Of a stretch of 64,000 nucleotides of DNA, positions 32,283 to 44,805 are shown one piece after another; the stretch's first letter is position 1, and each line of letters opens with the position of its first letter. Origin of the DNA: Sympetrum striolatum (Eukaryota > Arthropoda > Insecta > Odonata > Libellulidae); the NCBI GenBank assembly GCA_947579665.1, contig CANPUZ010000046.1:558001-622000 (forward strand), read 5' to 3'. The notes under the pieces are model-generated. The model saw nothing but the letters and a program-made list of their open reading frames with translations. It was not told the DNA's origin and searched no databases. A program made the translations under genes and the position numbers.

Positions 32283-33729
32283 CGAGTAAAATGTAGCTTG
32301 CATACTGCAAGCAGATCAGCAATACTAATTTCATATCGGCATCACATCGGGACGGCCATCAAAAGAAAAAAATGGATTGAAATTTTTCTTAAAATTCGCT
32401 GAAATTCCATCGTCTGGCACCGAACCCGGGTCTTACTGGTGAACTTACTATGCAGCACAATAGAAGATCTCTAACAATGTGTGAAAATTCAAGCAGAAAT
32501 ATGGGCTACAACTGCCTCAAAAGACGTTCTAATTTTCACGAATGTAAATGGCTCTCGGGACTCGAACCAAGGACAGAAATCTTGGAAATTTAAAAAATGT
32601 TTCTGAAAGTTATTAATGATCTCAATCTATATGCCAAATTTCAAGTTTCTATATTATTGGGAAAGGTTTCAAAATAATTCCTGAAAATCGGATCAACTTC
32701 TGATTGCAGAGACACCTGGTGTCGAACCCAGGACACATTGATAGCTATGAATGCATAGTTTGATTTGTTAAGACTGGTTCTTGTATCATGCTAAGTTTTA
32801 AGTTGATAGCATGCCGGGAAGTACCTAAAATTTGTTTCCGTTATCTCCGTAAGAAATGCATTGAGGAATATAAATGTCCCTCTGGTTTCGAACCAAGGAC
32901 GAACTTGGAAATCTAAAACATGTTTTTGAAATTTAACTATGTTCTCTATCTATACGCCTAATTTAATGTTTTAATATTCTTGGGAAGGGGTTTAAATTAA
33001 TTCTTAAAAATCGGATAATTTACTGATTGTAGAGACGCCTGGTGTCGAACCCAGGAAATATTGGTAGTTGTGAATTCACAGTTTGAGTTGTGAGGACTTG
33101 ATCTTATTTTTTGCAAAGATATAAGTTGATATCATGCCGGGAAGTACCTAAAATTTGTTTCTGTTATCCCCATAAGAAATGCATTGAGGAATTTAAAAGG
33201 CCCACTGGGTTCAAACTAAGGACCATCAGCGAACATGTAAAATTTGATTATGAAATATATTAATGAACTCCAACTCCATGCCGAATTTCAAGTTTCCATA
33301 CCATCGGTAAAGGGTCCAAAAAAAATCTTCAAAATCGCCGCAATGCATTTTAAACGGCTGATTTTTCCCCCGACCTAGCAATGAACCATGGACTATATTC
33401 TAAGATGTCTTTCTGATTTTCGTTGGATATGAACGGCTTCTAGCGATCCCTCGAGTTTCATCTCTTTCTTTCTCCGGGAAGTGCCTTAAAAAAATTTTCG
33501 AAAATCCCTGCCATGTATCCTTATGGGGAAAATCGCGACTTTGGGGCCCTCTGGAATCGAACCAATGACACTGAGGATCAAGATCGCAATTTTTCTGGCG
33601 GTTACACGTTATGGCCAATACGTCATAAAAATTTCCAGTCAATGACGCCAGTAGTTTAGCATGTGAATTAGTATCCTATCTGGGTATCTGGGTATATCAT
33701 GAATGAATCCGGAGAAGCATCTATCTATT
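32283..33729 (-). mobile_element. H1 element with eight modules
   Basis: Hairpin end at 32283, 5' end at about 33729. B-box-like cores lie near 32420, 32562, 32722, 32888, 33045, 33211, 33381 and 33557. Compared with the six-module copies, the pair of the GACGCCTGGTGTCGAACCC module and the ATCGAACCAAGGACCAT module occurs twice. The duplicated modules have diverged. Directly followed by the next copy. Confidence 0.8.
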
Positions 33730-33732
33730 ATA

Positions 33733-34900
33733 CGAGTAAAATGTAGCTTGCATACTGCAAGCAGATCGGCAATACTAATTTCATATTGGCATCATATCGG
33801 GACGGTTCTCAAACGAACAAAAAAAAATATTAAAAATATTCTTAAAATTCGCTGTTATTTTATCGTCTGGCATCGAACCCGGGTCTTACTGGTAAACTTA
33901 CTATGCAGCACAATAGAAGATCAACATCTCTAACTATGTGTAAAAATTCAAGTAGAAATATTGGATGCAACTGCCTCAAAAAACGTTCTAATTTTCAGGA
34001 ATATAATGCCTCTCGGGTCTCGAATCAAGGACGATCTTGGAAATCTAAAACATTATTTTGAAATGTACCTATGATATCTAACTACATGCCGAATTTCAAG
34101 TTTCTATATTGTTGGGAAAGGGTTAAAAATTATTATTGAAAATAGGATCAGTTACTGATTGTAGAGACGCCTGGTGTCGAACCCAGGACACACTGGTAGC
34201 TGTGAATAGCACAGTTAGATTTTTATGAACTTGATCTTATTTTAGGCAAAGTTTGAAGTCAATATCATGCCGAGAAGTACCTAAAATTTGTTTCCGTTAT
34301 CCCCATAAGAAATGCATTGTGGAGTGCAAATGGCCCTCTGGGATCGAACCAAGGACCATAAGCGAATAAAAAAGATTTGATTATGAAATATATTTATGAT
34401 TTCTAACCCAATGCCAAATTTCAAGTTTCCATGCATTCGGTAAGGGGTCCAAAAAAAATCTTAAAAATCGCCACAATGGGTTTTAAACGGCCGATTTTTG
34501 CCTCAACCTAGCATCGAACCCAGGATATTTTCCGTAAAACTCATTTATGTTTTCGATAGATCATGTTCATATATATAGGCTCCTTGAGTGTTAATTCTCT
34601 ACCTATCCGGAAAGTATTTTTTTTTAATTCCCGAAAATCAAAGCAATGCATTTAAACGGGAAAAATCGAGACTTTGGGGCCCTCTGGAATCGAACCCATG
34701 GCACTGAGGTTCAAAATCGCAATTTTTCTGGAGGTTATACGTAATGGCCAGTATGTCGTAAAAATTTCGAGCCATTGACGCTAGTGGTTTAGCCTGTGAG
34801 TTTGTATCCTCTCTATATATATATATATATATATGATATATGAATGAATCCGGAGATATATGGATACATGAATGAATCCGGAGAAGCATCTATATATAAT
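33733..34900 (-). mobile_element. H1 element, six modules
   Basis: CGAGTAAAATG with the hairpin at the left; cores near 33873, 34020, 34178, 34344, 34514 and 34690 (spacing 147, 158, 166, 170, 176). A TA-rich segment precedes two partial 5' termini (GAATCCGGAGA, twice) at 34845-34900. The next copy starts at once. No coding capacity. Confidence 0.85.
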
Positions 34901-34901
34901 A

Positions 34902-35468
34902 TGAGTAAAATGTAGCTTGCATACTGCAAGCAGATCGACAACACTAATTTTATGTCGGCATCATATCGGGAAGGCCGTCAAAAGAATAAAAATGGATTGA
35001 AAATATTCTGATTATTCGCTGCAATTTATTCGTCCGGCATCGAACCCGGGTCTTTCTGGTGATACTTACTATGCAGCACAACAGTAGATCACCGTCTCTA
35101 ACTATCTGTGAAAATTCAAGCAGAAATATTATCTGCAACTGCCTCAAACGACGTCCTACTTTTCCCTTATATTTCTTATGAGAGAAATGTTAATGTGCTC
35201 TGTCATCGAACCCAGGAATAGTTCGGTCTTCTGAAAACTGTTTTCTTAAACCAGTTATAACCATACATCTTCCAGCCAAGCACGAACTTCCTATTATTTC
35301 GATAAGTGCATCAAAAAAATAATGAAATACTAACCCTATGTATTTTAAACGGGAGACATATTTACCACCCGGCATCGAACACGGGTCTTTCTGGTAAAAC
35401 TTCCTATGCAACATAATATGGCTATATATATGAATGAATCCGGAGAAGCATCTATATATAATAGATAT
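34902..35468 (-). mobile_element. H1 element, internally deleted
   Basis: Both termini are present, but only about three modules (cores near 35041, 35210 and 35373). The junction to the 5' terminal region lies at about 35420, where GCAACATAAT runs straight into ATGGCTATATATATGAATG. 567 bp. Confidence 0.75.
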
Positions 35469-36634
35469 AGATGCTTCTCCAGATTCATTCATATATATAG
35501 CCATATAGCTATATAGCTATATAGATAGGATACAAATTCACAGGCTAAACTACAAGGGTCATTGCCTTGAAATTTTTATGAAGTATTGGCCATAACGTGA
35601 AACCCCCAAGAAAAAAGCGACTTTGATCCTCAGTGTCATAGGTTCGATTCCAGAGGGCTCCAATGTCCCGATTTTTCCCGTTTAAATGCATTGCCGTGAT
35701 TTTCGGGAGTTTTTAAAAAATACTTTCCGGATAGGTAGAGAAATAAAACTTAAGGTGCCTATACTTATGGTCTTGGACTTTCGGAAACATCAATGACCTT
35801 TTCAAAAAATATCCTGGGTTCGATGCTTGGACGATGCAAAGATCTGCCCGTTAAAATACATGGGAGCTGTTTTTCATTATTTTTTTTGATGCACTTCTCG
35901 AAATAATAAGAAGTTTGTGCTTAGCCGGAAAGTGTAAGGTAAGAATTGGTTTAAGAAAAATATTTTCATAAGACCGTGCTATTCCTGGGTTCGATGCCAG
36001 AGCACATTAACATTTCTCTCATAAGGAATATAAGGGAAAAGTAAGACTTCGATTGAGGCAGTTGCAGCTAATATATCTGCTTGAATTTTCGCACATAGTT
36101 AAAGATTAATATCTTCTATTATGATGCATAAGAAGTTTTACCAGAAAGACCCGGGTTCGATGCCGGGCGGTAAATATGTCTCCCGTTTAAAATACATAGG
36201 GTTAATAATTCATTATTTTTTTGATGCACTTATCGAAATGATAGGAAGTTCGTGCTTGGCTGGAAGATGTATGGTTAAAACTGGTTTAAGAAAACAGTTT
36301 TCAGAAGACCGAACTATTCCTGGGTTCGATGCCAGAGCACATTAAAATTTCTCTCATAAGAAATATAAGGGAAAAGTAGGACGTCGTTTGAGGCAGTTGC
36401 AGCTAATATTTCTGCTTGAATTTTCACACATAGTTAGAGATGGTGATCTTCTATTGCGCTGCATAGTAAGTATCACCAGAAAGACCCGGGTTCGATGCCG
36501 GACGAATCAATTGCAGCGAATAATCAGAATATTTTGAATCCATTTTTTTTTCTTTTGACGGCCTTCCCGATATGATGCCGACATGAAATTAGTGTTGCCG
36601 ATCTGCTTGCAGTATGCAAGCTACATTTTACTCG
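35465..36634 (+). mobile_element. H1 element, alternative module set
   Basis: Head-to-head with the preceding minus copy; the 5' termini overlap at ATATAGATGCTTCTCC. Cores at 35643, 35819, 35990, 36156, 36325 and 36491 (spacing 176, 171, 166, 169, 166). The CCTGGGTTCGATGCCAGAGC and CCCGGGTTCGATGCCGG modules alternate twice, replacing the usual middle modules. Ends with the hairpin and TTTTACTCG. Confidence 0.8.
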
Positions 36635-36639
36635 TATAT

Positions 36640-36673
36640 AATAGATATATAGACGCTTTTCCGGATATACCTA
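36640..36673 (+). repeat. Solo H1 5' terminus
   Basis: ATATATAGACGCTTTTCCGG plus ATATACC lies between the 3' end of one H1 and the 5' end of the next, with no body attached. Confidence 0.6.
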
Positions 36674-37794
36674 TCTATTATATATAGACGTTTCTCCGGA
36701 TATACCTATATATATATAGGGGATCAAAATTCTAACCATGTTCCACAGGTGCCACTGCTTTGAAATTTTTACCACGTTATGGCCATAACGTGTAACCTCC
36801 AGGAAAAAGCCGACTTTGAACCTCGGTGTCATGGGTTCGATTCCAGAAGGCCCCAAAGTCGCGATTTTCCCCATAAGATTACATGGCGGGGATTTTCGAA
36901 ATTTTTTTTGAGGCACTTCCCGGAAAAGGAGAGATTTGAAATTCAAGATATCGCTAGATGCCGTGCGTATCTAAAGTAAACCATAAAGACATCTACGAAT
37001 ATTATCCTTGGTTCGATGCTAGGCCGGGGCAAAAATCGGCCGTTTAAAATGCATCGCGGCGATTTTGAAGATTTTTTTTTGATCCTTTCCCGATAACATG
37101 GATACGTGAAACTCGGCACGTGGATAGATATCATGAATATATTTCATAATCAAAATTTTTATGCTCGCTGATGGTCCTTGGTTCGATCCCAGGGGGCCAT
37201 TTGTACTTCTCAATGCATTTCTTACGGAGATAACGGAAACAAAATTTAGGTACTTCCCGGCATGCTATCTACTTCAAACTTTGCATGACACAAGATCAAG
37301 TCATTACAAATCGAACTGTGCATTCACAGCTCATAATATGTCCTGGGTTCAACACCAGGTGTCTCTGCAAGCAGAAGTTGATCCGATTTTTAGGAATTAT
37401 TTTCAAACCTTTACCAATAATACAGAAACTTGAAATTCGGCATATAGATAGAGATCATAAATAAGTTTCAGAAACGTATTTTAGATTTCCAAGATGGTCC
37501 TTGGTTCGAATCCAGAGAGCCATTTTCATTCATGAAAAGTAGAACGTCGTTTGAGGCAGTTTCAGCCAATATTTCTGCTTGAATTTCCACACGTAGTTAG
37601 TGATGGTGATCTTCTGTGTTGCTGCATAATAGGTTAACCAGGAACACCCGGGTTCGATGCCAGACGATTAAAATTTCAGCGAATTTTAAGATTATTTTTA
37701 ATTTTTTTCTTCTTTTTAGGACCGTCCCGAAAAGTTGCCGACATTAAATTGGTGCTGTCGATCTGCTTGCAGTATGCAAGCCACATTTTACTCG
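36674..37794 (+). mobile_element. H1 element, subfamily B 5' end
   Basis: Starts TCTATTATATATAGACG with TTTCTCCGGATATACC, then GGGGATCAAAATTCTAACC. This replaces the GATAGGATACAAATTCACAG of subfamily A; from the AAATTTTTAC segment on, the two are alike. Six modules. Ends with the hairpin GCTTGCAGTATGCAAGC and TTTTACTCG. Confidence 0.8.
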
Positions 37795-37814
37795 TATAAC
37801 TATATACACATTCA

Positions 37815-38862
37815 TTCATTCATAGGGGATCAAAATTCTAACCATGTTCCACAAGTGCAACCGACTTGAAATTTTTACGACATATTGGCCATAACGTGTA
37901 ACCTCCAGGAAAAAGCCGACTTTGAACCTCAGTGTCATGGGTTCGATTCCAGAAGGCCCCAAAGTCGCGATTTTGTCCATAAGAATACATGGCAGGGATT
38001 TTCGAAAATTTTTTTGAGGCACTTCCCGGAGAAGCAGAAAGTTGAAACTTGAGGGATCGCTAGATGCCATGCATAGCCAACGAAAATCAAAAAGACATCT
38101 TCGAATATTGTCCTTGGTTCGATGCTAGGCCGGGGCAAAAATCGGCCCGTTTAAAATGCATTGTGGCGATTTTGAAGATTTTTTTGGACCCCTTCCCGAT
38201 AGCATAGAAACTTGAAATTCAACATGAGGTTAGATATCATAAATATATCTCATAATCAAATTTTACATATTTGCTTACGGTCCTTGGTTCGATCCCAGAG
38301 GGACATTTATATTCCTCAATGCCTTTCTTACGGAGATAACGGAAACAAAATTAAGGTACTTCCCGTTATGCTATCGACTTCAAACTTTGCATGATACAAA
38401 AGCATGTCTTTACAAATCAAACTATGCATTCACAGCTTACAATATGTCCTGGGTTCGACACCAGGTGTCTCTGATATCAGAAGTTGATCCGATTTTTAGT
38501 AATTTTTTTGATTCCTTTTTCAATAATATAGAAACTTGAAATTCGGCATATGGATAGAGATCATAAATATCTTTCAGAAACATGTTTTAGATTTCCAAGA
38601 TCGTCCTTGGTTCGAATACAGAGAGCAATTTACATTTGTGAAAATTAGAACGTCTTTTGAGGCAGTTGTAGCCAATATTTCTGCTTGAATTTACACACAT
38701 AGTTTGAGATGGTGATCTTCTGTTGTGCTGCGTAGTAAGTTCACCAGGAAGGCCTTGGTACGAAGCCAGACGGTTAAATTGCAGCGAATTTTAAGAATAT
38801 TTTCAATCCTTTTTTTTTCTTTTGAGGGCCGTCCCGATATGATGCCGACATGAAATCAGTGT
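37815..38862 (+). mobile_element. H1 element, both termini lost
   Basis: Subfamily B body starting at GGGGATCAAAATTCTAACC, preceded by ATTCATTCATTCAT and not by a CCGG terminus. The 3' end stops at GACATGAAATCAGTG, before the hairpin, where it fuses to an inverted copy. Confidence 0.7.
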
Positions 38863-39876
38863 ATCACTAATTTCATATCGGCATTATATCGGGACGGTCC
38901 ACAAAAGAAAAAAAAAGATTGAAATTATTCCTAAACTTCCATGAAATTTCATCGTCTGGCATCGAACCCGGGTATTCCTGGTGATACTTAGTATGCAGCA
39001 CAATAGAAGATCAACATCTCTAACTATATGTGAAAAATCAAGCAGAAATTTTATCTGCAACTGCCTCAAACGACGTCCTACTTTTCCCTTATATTTCTTA
39101 TGAGAGAAAAGTTAAGGTACTCTGGTGTCGAACCCAGGAATAGTACGGTCTTATGAAATTTTTTTTCTTAAACTTATTTTAACCATACATCTTTCAGCCA
39201 AGCGCGAACTTCCTATCCTTTCGATAAGTGCATAAAAAAAAATAATGAAATACTAACCCAATGTATTTTAAACGGGAGACATACATACCGCCCGGCATCG
39301 AACCAGGGTCCTTCTGGTAAAACTTCCTATGCAACATAATAGAAGATATTAATCTCTAACTATGTGCTAAAATTCAAGCAGAAATATTGGCTGCAACTGC
39401 CTCAAACGAAGTCTTACTTCTACCATATATTCCTTATGAGAAAAATGTAAATGTGCACTGGAATCGAACCCAGGAGTAGTTCGGTCTTATGAAAATTTTT
39501 TTCTTAAACAAATTCTTACCATACACATTCCGTCATTGATGCTTTAGAAAGACCAAGACCATAAATATAGGCTCCTTGAGTTTTATTTCTCTACCTATCC
39601 GGGAAGTATTTTTTTAAAATTCCCGAATATCACCGCAATGCATTTAAACGGGAAAAATCGGGACTTAGGGGCCCTCTGGAATTGAACCTATGACACTTAG
39701 GATCAAAGTCCCTTTTTTCCTGTGGGTTTCACCTTATGGCCAATACGTCATAAAAATTTCAAAGCAATGACGCTTGTAGCTTAGCCTGTGAATTTGTATC
39801 CTATCTATATACCTATATAGCTATATAGCTATATGGCTATATATATGAATGAATCCGGAGAAGCATCTATATCTAT
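38863..39876 (-). mobile_element. H1 element joined tail to tail, hairpin lost
   Basis: Begins at CACTAATTTCATATCGGC, immediately after the inverted copy, so both hairpin ends have been deleted at the junction. Has the alternative CCCGGCATCGAACC and CTGGTGTCGAACCCAGGA modules and a normal 5' terminus (GAATCCGGAGAAGC) at 39850-39876. Confidence 0.75.
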
Positions 39877-39878
39877 TA

Positions 39879-41042
39879 CGAGTAAAATGTTGCTTGCATA
39901 CTGCAAGCAGATCGACAACACTAATTTCATTTCGGCATCATATCGGGACGGACATCAAAAGAAAAAAAAAATTCAAAATATTCGTAGAATTCACTGCAAT
40001 TTAATCGCCTGGCAGCGAACCCCGGTCTTCCTGGTGTACTTACTATGCAGCAAAATAGAAGGTTACCATATCAAACTATGTGTGAAAATTCAAGCAAAAC
40101 TATTAGGTGCAACTACCTCAAACGACGTCCTACTTTTCACATACATTCCTTATGTGAGAAATTATAATGTGCTCTGGCATCGAACCCAGGAACAGCATGG
40201 TCTTATCTATTTTTTTTCTTAAACAAAGTGTTAATATACATCTTCCATCTAAGCAAGAGCTCCCTTACATATCGATAAATGCATAAAAAAATTATGAAAA
40301 GATACCCCATAGTATTATATATGGGGGATATTTTTACCGCCCGGCATCGAACCCGGGTCTTTCAGGCAATACTTTCTATGCAGCACAACAGAAAAACACC
40401 ATCTCTAACTGCGTATGCAAATTCAAGCAGAAATATTGGTTACAACTGCCTCAAATGACGTCCTACTTTTCCTTTATATTCCTTATGAGAGAAACGTTAT
40501 TGTGCTCTGGCTTCGAACCCAGGAGCAGTACGGTCTTATGAAAATTTTTTTCTAAAACTTATTCGTACCATACATCTTCCAGCCAAGCACGAACATCCTA
40601 TCATTTCGATAAGTGCATCTAAAAAAATAATGAAAAACGGCTCCCATGTATTTTAAAGGGCAGATCTTTGCATCGTCCTAGCATCGAACCCAGGATAACT
40701 TTTGTAAACGTCATTGATGTTTTCGAAAGTCCAAGATCATAAATATAGGCACCTTGAGTTTTACTACTCTACCTATCCGGAAAATATTTTTTTTTAATTC
40801 CCGAAAATCACGGCAATGCATTCAAACGGGAAAAATCGGGACTTTGGGGTCCTCTGGAATCGAACCTATGACACTGAGGATCAAAGTCTCTTTTTTCCTG
40901 GGAGTTTCACGTTATGGCCAATATGTCATAAAAATTTCAGATCAATAACGCTTGTAGTTTAGGCTGTGAATTTGTATCCTATCTATGTATCTAAATTGGT
41001 ATATATATGAATGAATCCGGAGAAGCATCTATATATAATAGA
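39879..41042 (-). mobile_element. H1 element, alternative module set
   Basis: CGAGTAAAATGTTGC and hairpin at the left. Module cores include GGCAGCGAACCCCGGTC (degenerate first core) and GGCATCGAACCCAGG. 5' terminus at the right (GAATCCGGAGAAGCATC, then ATAATAGA). Confidence 0.8.
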
Positions 41043-41048
41043 TACACT

Positions 41049-41275
41049 GGGGATCAAAAGTCTAAGCATGTTCCACAAGTGCCACCGACTTGAAATTTTT
41101 ACGACGTTATGGCCATGACGTGTAACCTCCAGGAAAAAGCCGACATTGAACCTCGGTGCCATGGGTTCGATTCCAGAAGGCCCCCCTTTTTCCTGGAGGT
41201 TACACGTCATGGCCATAACGTGGTAAAAATTTCAAGTCGGTGGCTCTTGTGGAACGTGGTTAGAATTTTGACCCC
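41049..41275. mobile_element. Palindromic dimer of H1 subfamily B 5' regions
   Basis: 41049-41139 and 41176-41275 are inverted copies of the subfamily B 5' region, from GGGGATCAAAA to CCTCCAGGAAAAAG. A single module core, GGGTTCGATTCCAGAAGG, lies at the centre. It is followed by a solo 5' terminus in minus orientation (CTGGAGAAGCGTCTATATA). Confidence 0.85.
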
Positions 41276-41336
41276 CTATATATAACTTATATATATATAT
41301 ATAGGTATATCTGGAGAAGCGTCTATATATCTATTA

Positions 41337-42415
41337 CGAGTAAAATGTTGCTTGCATACTGCAAGCAGATCGACAACACTATTTTCATGTCGGCATCATA
41401 TCGGGACGGCCATCAAAAGAAAAAAATGGATTGAAATTTTAATCATAAAATTCGCTGAAATTCCATCGTCTGGCATCAAACCCGTGTCTTTACTGTGAAC
41501 TATGAAGCACAATAGAACATCACCATCTCTAACTATGTGTGAAAATTCAAGCAGAAATATGGGCTACAACTGCCTCAAAAGACGTTCTAATTTTCACGAA
41601 TGTAAATGGCTCTCTGGATTCGAACCAAGGACGATCTTAGAAATCTAAAAAATGTTTCTGAACTTGTTTATGTTCTCTATCTATATGCCGAATTTGAAGT
41701 TTCTATATTATTGGCAAAGGTTTCTAAATAATTCCTAAAAATCGGATCAACTTCTGATTGCAGAGACACCTGGTGTCGAACCCAGGACACATTGATAGCT
41801 GTGAATGCACTGTTTGATTTTTATGGACTTGATCTTTCTATATGCAAAGTTTGAAGTCGATATCGTGCCTGGAAGTACCTAAAATTTGTTTCAGTTATCT
41901 CCGTAAGAAATGCATTGAGGAATTTAAATGTCCCTCTGGGATCGAACCAAGGACCATCAGCGAATATGTAAAATTTGATTATGATATATTTTTATAGTAT
42001 CTAACCTCATACCATATTTCAAGTTTCTATGCCGCTGGAAAAGGGTCCAAAAAAAATCTTAAAAATCGCCACAATGCGTTTTAAACGGCCGATTTTTGCC
42101 CCGACCTTGCATCGAACCAAGGATAATATTCGTAGACGTTTTTATGGTTTCCTTTAGATATGCACGGCATCTAGCGATCCCTTAAATTTCAAATCTTTCC
42201 TTTTCCGGGAAGTGCCTCAAAAAAATTTTCGAAAATCACCGCCAAGTATTCTTATGGACAAAATCGCGACTTTGGGGCCTTCTGGAATCGAACCCATGAC
42301 ACCGAGGTTCAATGTCGGCTTTTTCCTGGAGGTTACACGTCATGGCCATAACGTCGTAAAAATTTCAAGTCGGTTGCACTTGTGGAACATGGTTAGACTT
42401 TTGATCCCCAGTGTA
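41337..42415 (-). mobile_element. H1 element, subfamily B body
   Basis: Hairpin end at 41337, six modules, body ends at GATCCCCAGTG in TA repeats. Its own CCGG-type 5' terminus in minus orientation is absent; instead two plus-oriented termini follow. Confidence 0.75.
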
Positions 42416-42425
42416 TATATATATA

Positions 42426-42495
42426 TATCTATTATATATAGACGTTTCTCCGGATATCTATTATATATAGACGCTTCTCCGGATATACTTATATA
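42426..42495 (+). repeat. Two tandem solo H1 5' termini
   Basis: ATTATATATAGACGTTTCTC and ATTATATATAGACGCTTCTC, each followed by CGGATAT, in tandem and inverted relative to the flanking bodies. Confidence 0.7.
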
Positions 42496-42501
42496 TATAT
42501 A

Positions 42502-43578
42502 CGAGTAAAATGTTGCTTGCATACTGCAAGCAGATCGACAACACTATTTTCATGTCGGCATCATATCAGGATGGCCATATAGGGAAAAAATTGGATTGAA
42601 ATTTTTCTTAAAATTCGGTGAAATTCCATCGTCTGGCATCGAACCCGGGTTTTAACTGTGAACTTACTATGCAGCACAATAGAACATCACCATCACTAAC
42701 TATGTGTGAAAATTCAAGCAGAAATATGGTCTACAACAGCCTCAAAAGACGTTCTAATTGTCACGAATTTAAATGGCTCTCTGGATTCGAACCAAGGACG
42801 ATTTTGGAAATATAAAAAATGTTTCTGAAAGTTATTTATGATCTCTATCTATATGCCGAATTTGAAGTTTCTATATTATTGGCAAAGGTTTCAAAATAAT
42901 TCCTAAAAATCGGATTAACTTCTGATTGCAGAGACACCTGGTGTCGAACCCAGGACACATTGATAGCTGTGAATGCATGGTTTGATTTGTATGGACTTGA
43001 TCTTTCTATACGCAAAGTTTGAAGTCGATAGCATGCCGGGAAGTACCTAAAAATTGTTTCTGTTATCTCCGTAAGAAATGCATAGAGGAATTTAAATGTC
43101 CCTCTGGGATCGAACCAAGGACCAACAGCGAATATGTAAAATTCGATTATGATATATTTTTACGGTATCCAACCTCATACCGAATTTCAAGTTTCTATGC
43201 CATCGGGAAAGGGTCCAAAAAATCTTAAAAATCGCCACAATGCATTTTAAACGGCCGATTTTCGCCCCGACCTAGCATCGAACCAAGGATAATACTGTAG
43301 GTGTCATTATGGTTTCCTTTAGATATGCACGGCATCTAGCGGTCCCTTGGATTTCAAATCTCTCCTTTTCCGGGAAGTGCCTCAAAAAAATTTTCGAAAA
43401 TCCCAGCCATGTATTCTTATGGATAAATTCGCGACTTTGGGGCCTTCTGGAATCGAACCCATGACACCGAGGTTCAAAGTCGGCTTTTTCCTCGAGGTTA
43501 CACATTATGGCCAATATGTAGTAAAAATTTCAAGTCGGTGGCACTTGTGGAACATGCTTAGACTTTTGATCCCCAGTG
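42502..43578 (-). mobile_element. H1 element, subfamily B body
   Basis: Close relative of the copy at 41337-42415 with the same TGTTGCTTGC hairpin variant and the same GATCCCCAGTG ending. It too is followed by an inverted solo 5' terminus (about 43600-43636). Confidence 0.8.
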
Positions 43579-43639
43579 TATATATATATATATATATCTA
43601 TCTATTATATATAGACGCTTCTCCGGATATACTTATATA

Positions 43640-44796
43640 CGAGTAAAATATTGCTTGCATACTGCAAGCTCATCGATAACAAAAGTTTTTAGTCGGCATC
43701 ACATAGAGTGAGTCCTCAAAAGAAAAAAAAATTGGTTGGAAAATATTCTTAATTTCCGCTTCAATTTATTCTTCTGGCATCGAACCCAGGTCTTCCCGGT
43801 CATACTTACTATGCAGAACCATAGAAGATCACCATCTGTAACTATGTGTGAAAATTCAAGTAGTAATATTAACTGCAACAGCCTCAAACGACGTCCTACG
43901 TTTCCCTTATATTCCTTATGAGAGAAATGCTAATGTGCTCTGGCATCGAACCCAGGAATAGTACGGTGTTATCTAATTTTTTTTCTAATACCAATTCTTT
44001 TCATACATCTTCCAGCCGAGTACGAACTTCCTATCATTTCGATAAGTGCATCAAAAAAATTATGAAATACTAAACCAATGTATTTTAAACGGGAGACATA
44101 TTTGCCGCCCGGCATCGAACCCGGATCTTTCTGGCAATTCTTCCTATGCAACATAATAGAAGATCACTATCTCTAATTTTGTGTGAAAATTCAAGCAGAA
44201 ATATTGGCTTCAACTGCCTCAAACGACGACTTACTTTTCCCTTATATTCCTTATGCGAGAAATGTTAATGTGCTCTGGCATCGAACCAAGGAATAGTACA
44301 GGCTTATGAAATTTTTTTTCTTAAACCAATTCTTAATACCTATCTTCTAACTGAGCGAAAAGTTCCTTACATTTCGATAAGTGCATCAAAAAAATTAATG
44401 AAAAACTATCCCCATGCATTTTAAATGCGGGATATTTGTATCGTCCTAGCATCGAACCCAGGACGTTCTTATTAGTAGTCATTAATGTTTTTAATAGTTC
44501 TTGACCATATCTGTTGGCTCCTTGAATTTCAATTCTCTACCTTTCCGGGAAATATTATTTAAAAATTTTTGAAAATCGCCACCATGTATCCTTATGGAGA
44601 AAATCACGACTTTGGGGCCTTCTGGAATCGAACCCATGACACTGAGGTTCAAAGTCGGCTTTTTCCTGGAGGTTACACGTTATGGCCAATATGTCGTAAA
44701 AATTTCAAGTCGGTGGCACTTGTGGAACATGGTTAGAATTTTGATCCCCTATGAATGAATGAATGTGTATATAGGTATATCCGGAGAAGCGTCTAT
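43640..44796 (-). mobile_element. H1 element, hybrid of module types
   Basis: The right third is of subfamily B (CTTCTGGAATCGAACCCATG, then GGTTAGAATTTTGATCCCC), while the left modules are of the alternative set (GGCATCGAACCCAGGTC, GCCCGGCATCGAACCCGG). The 5' terminus ATCCGGAGAAGCGTC is attached. Confidence 0.75.
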
Positions 44797-44805
44797 ATAT
44801 ATATA

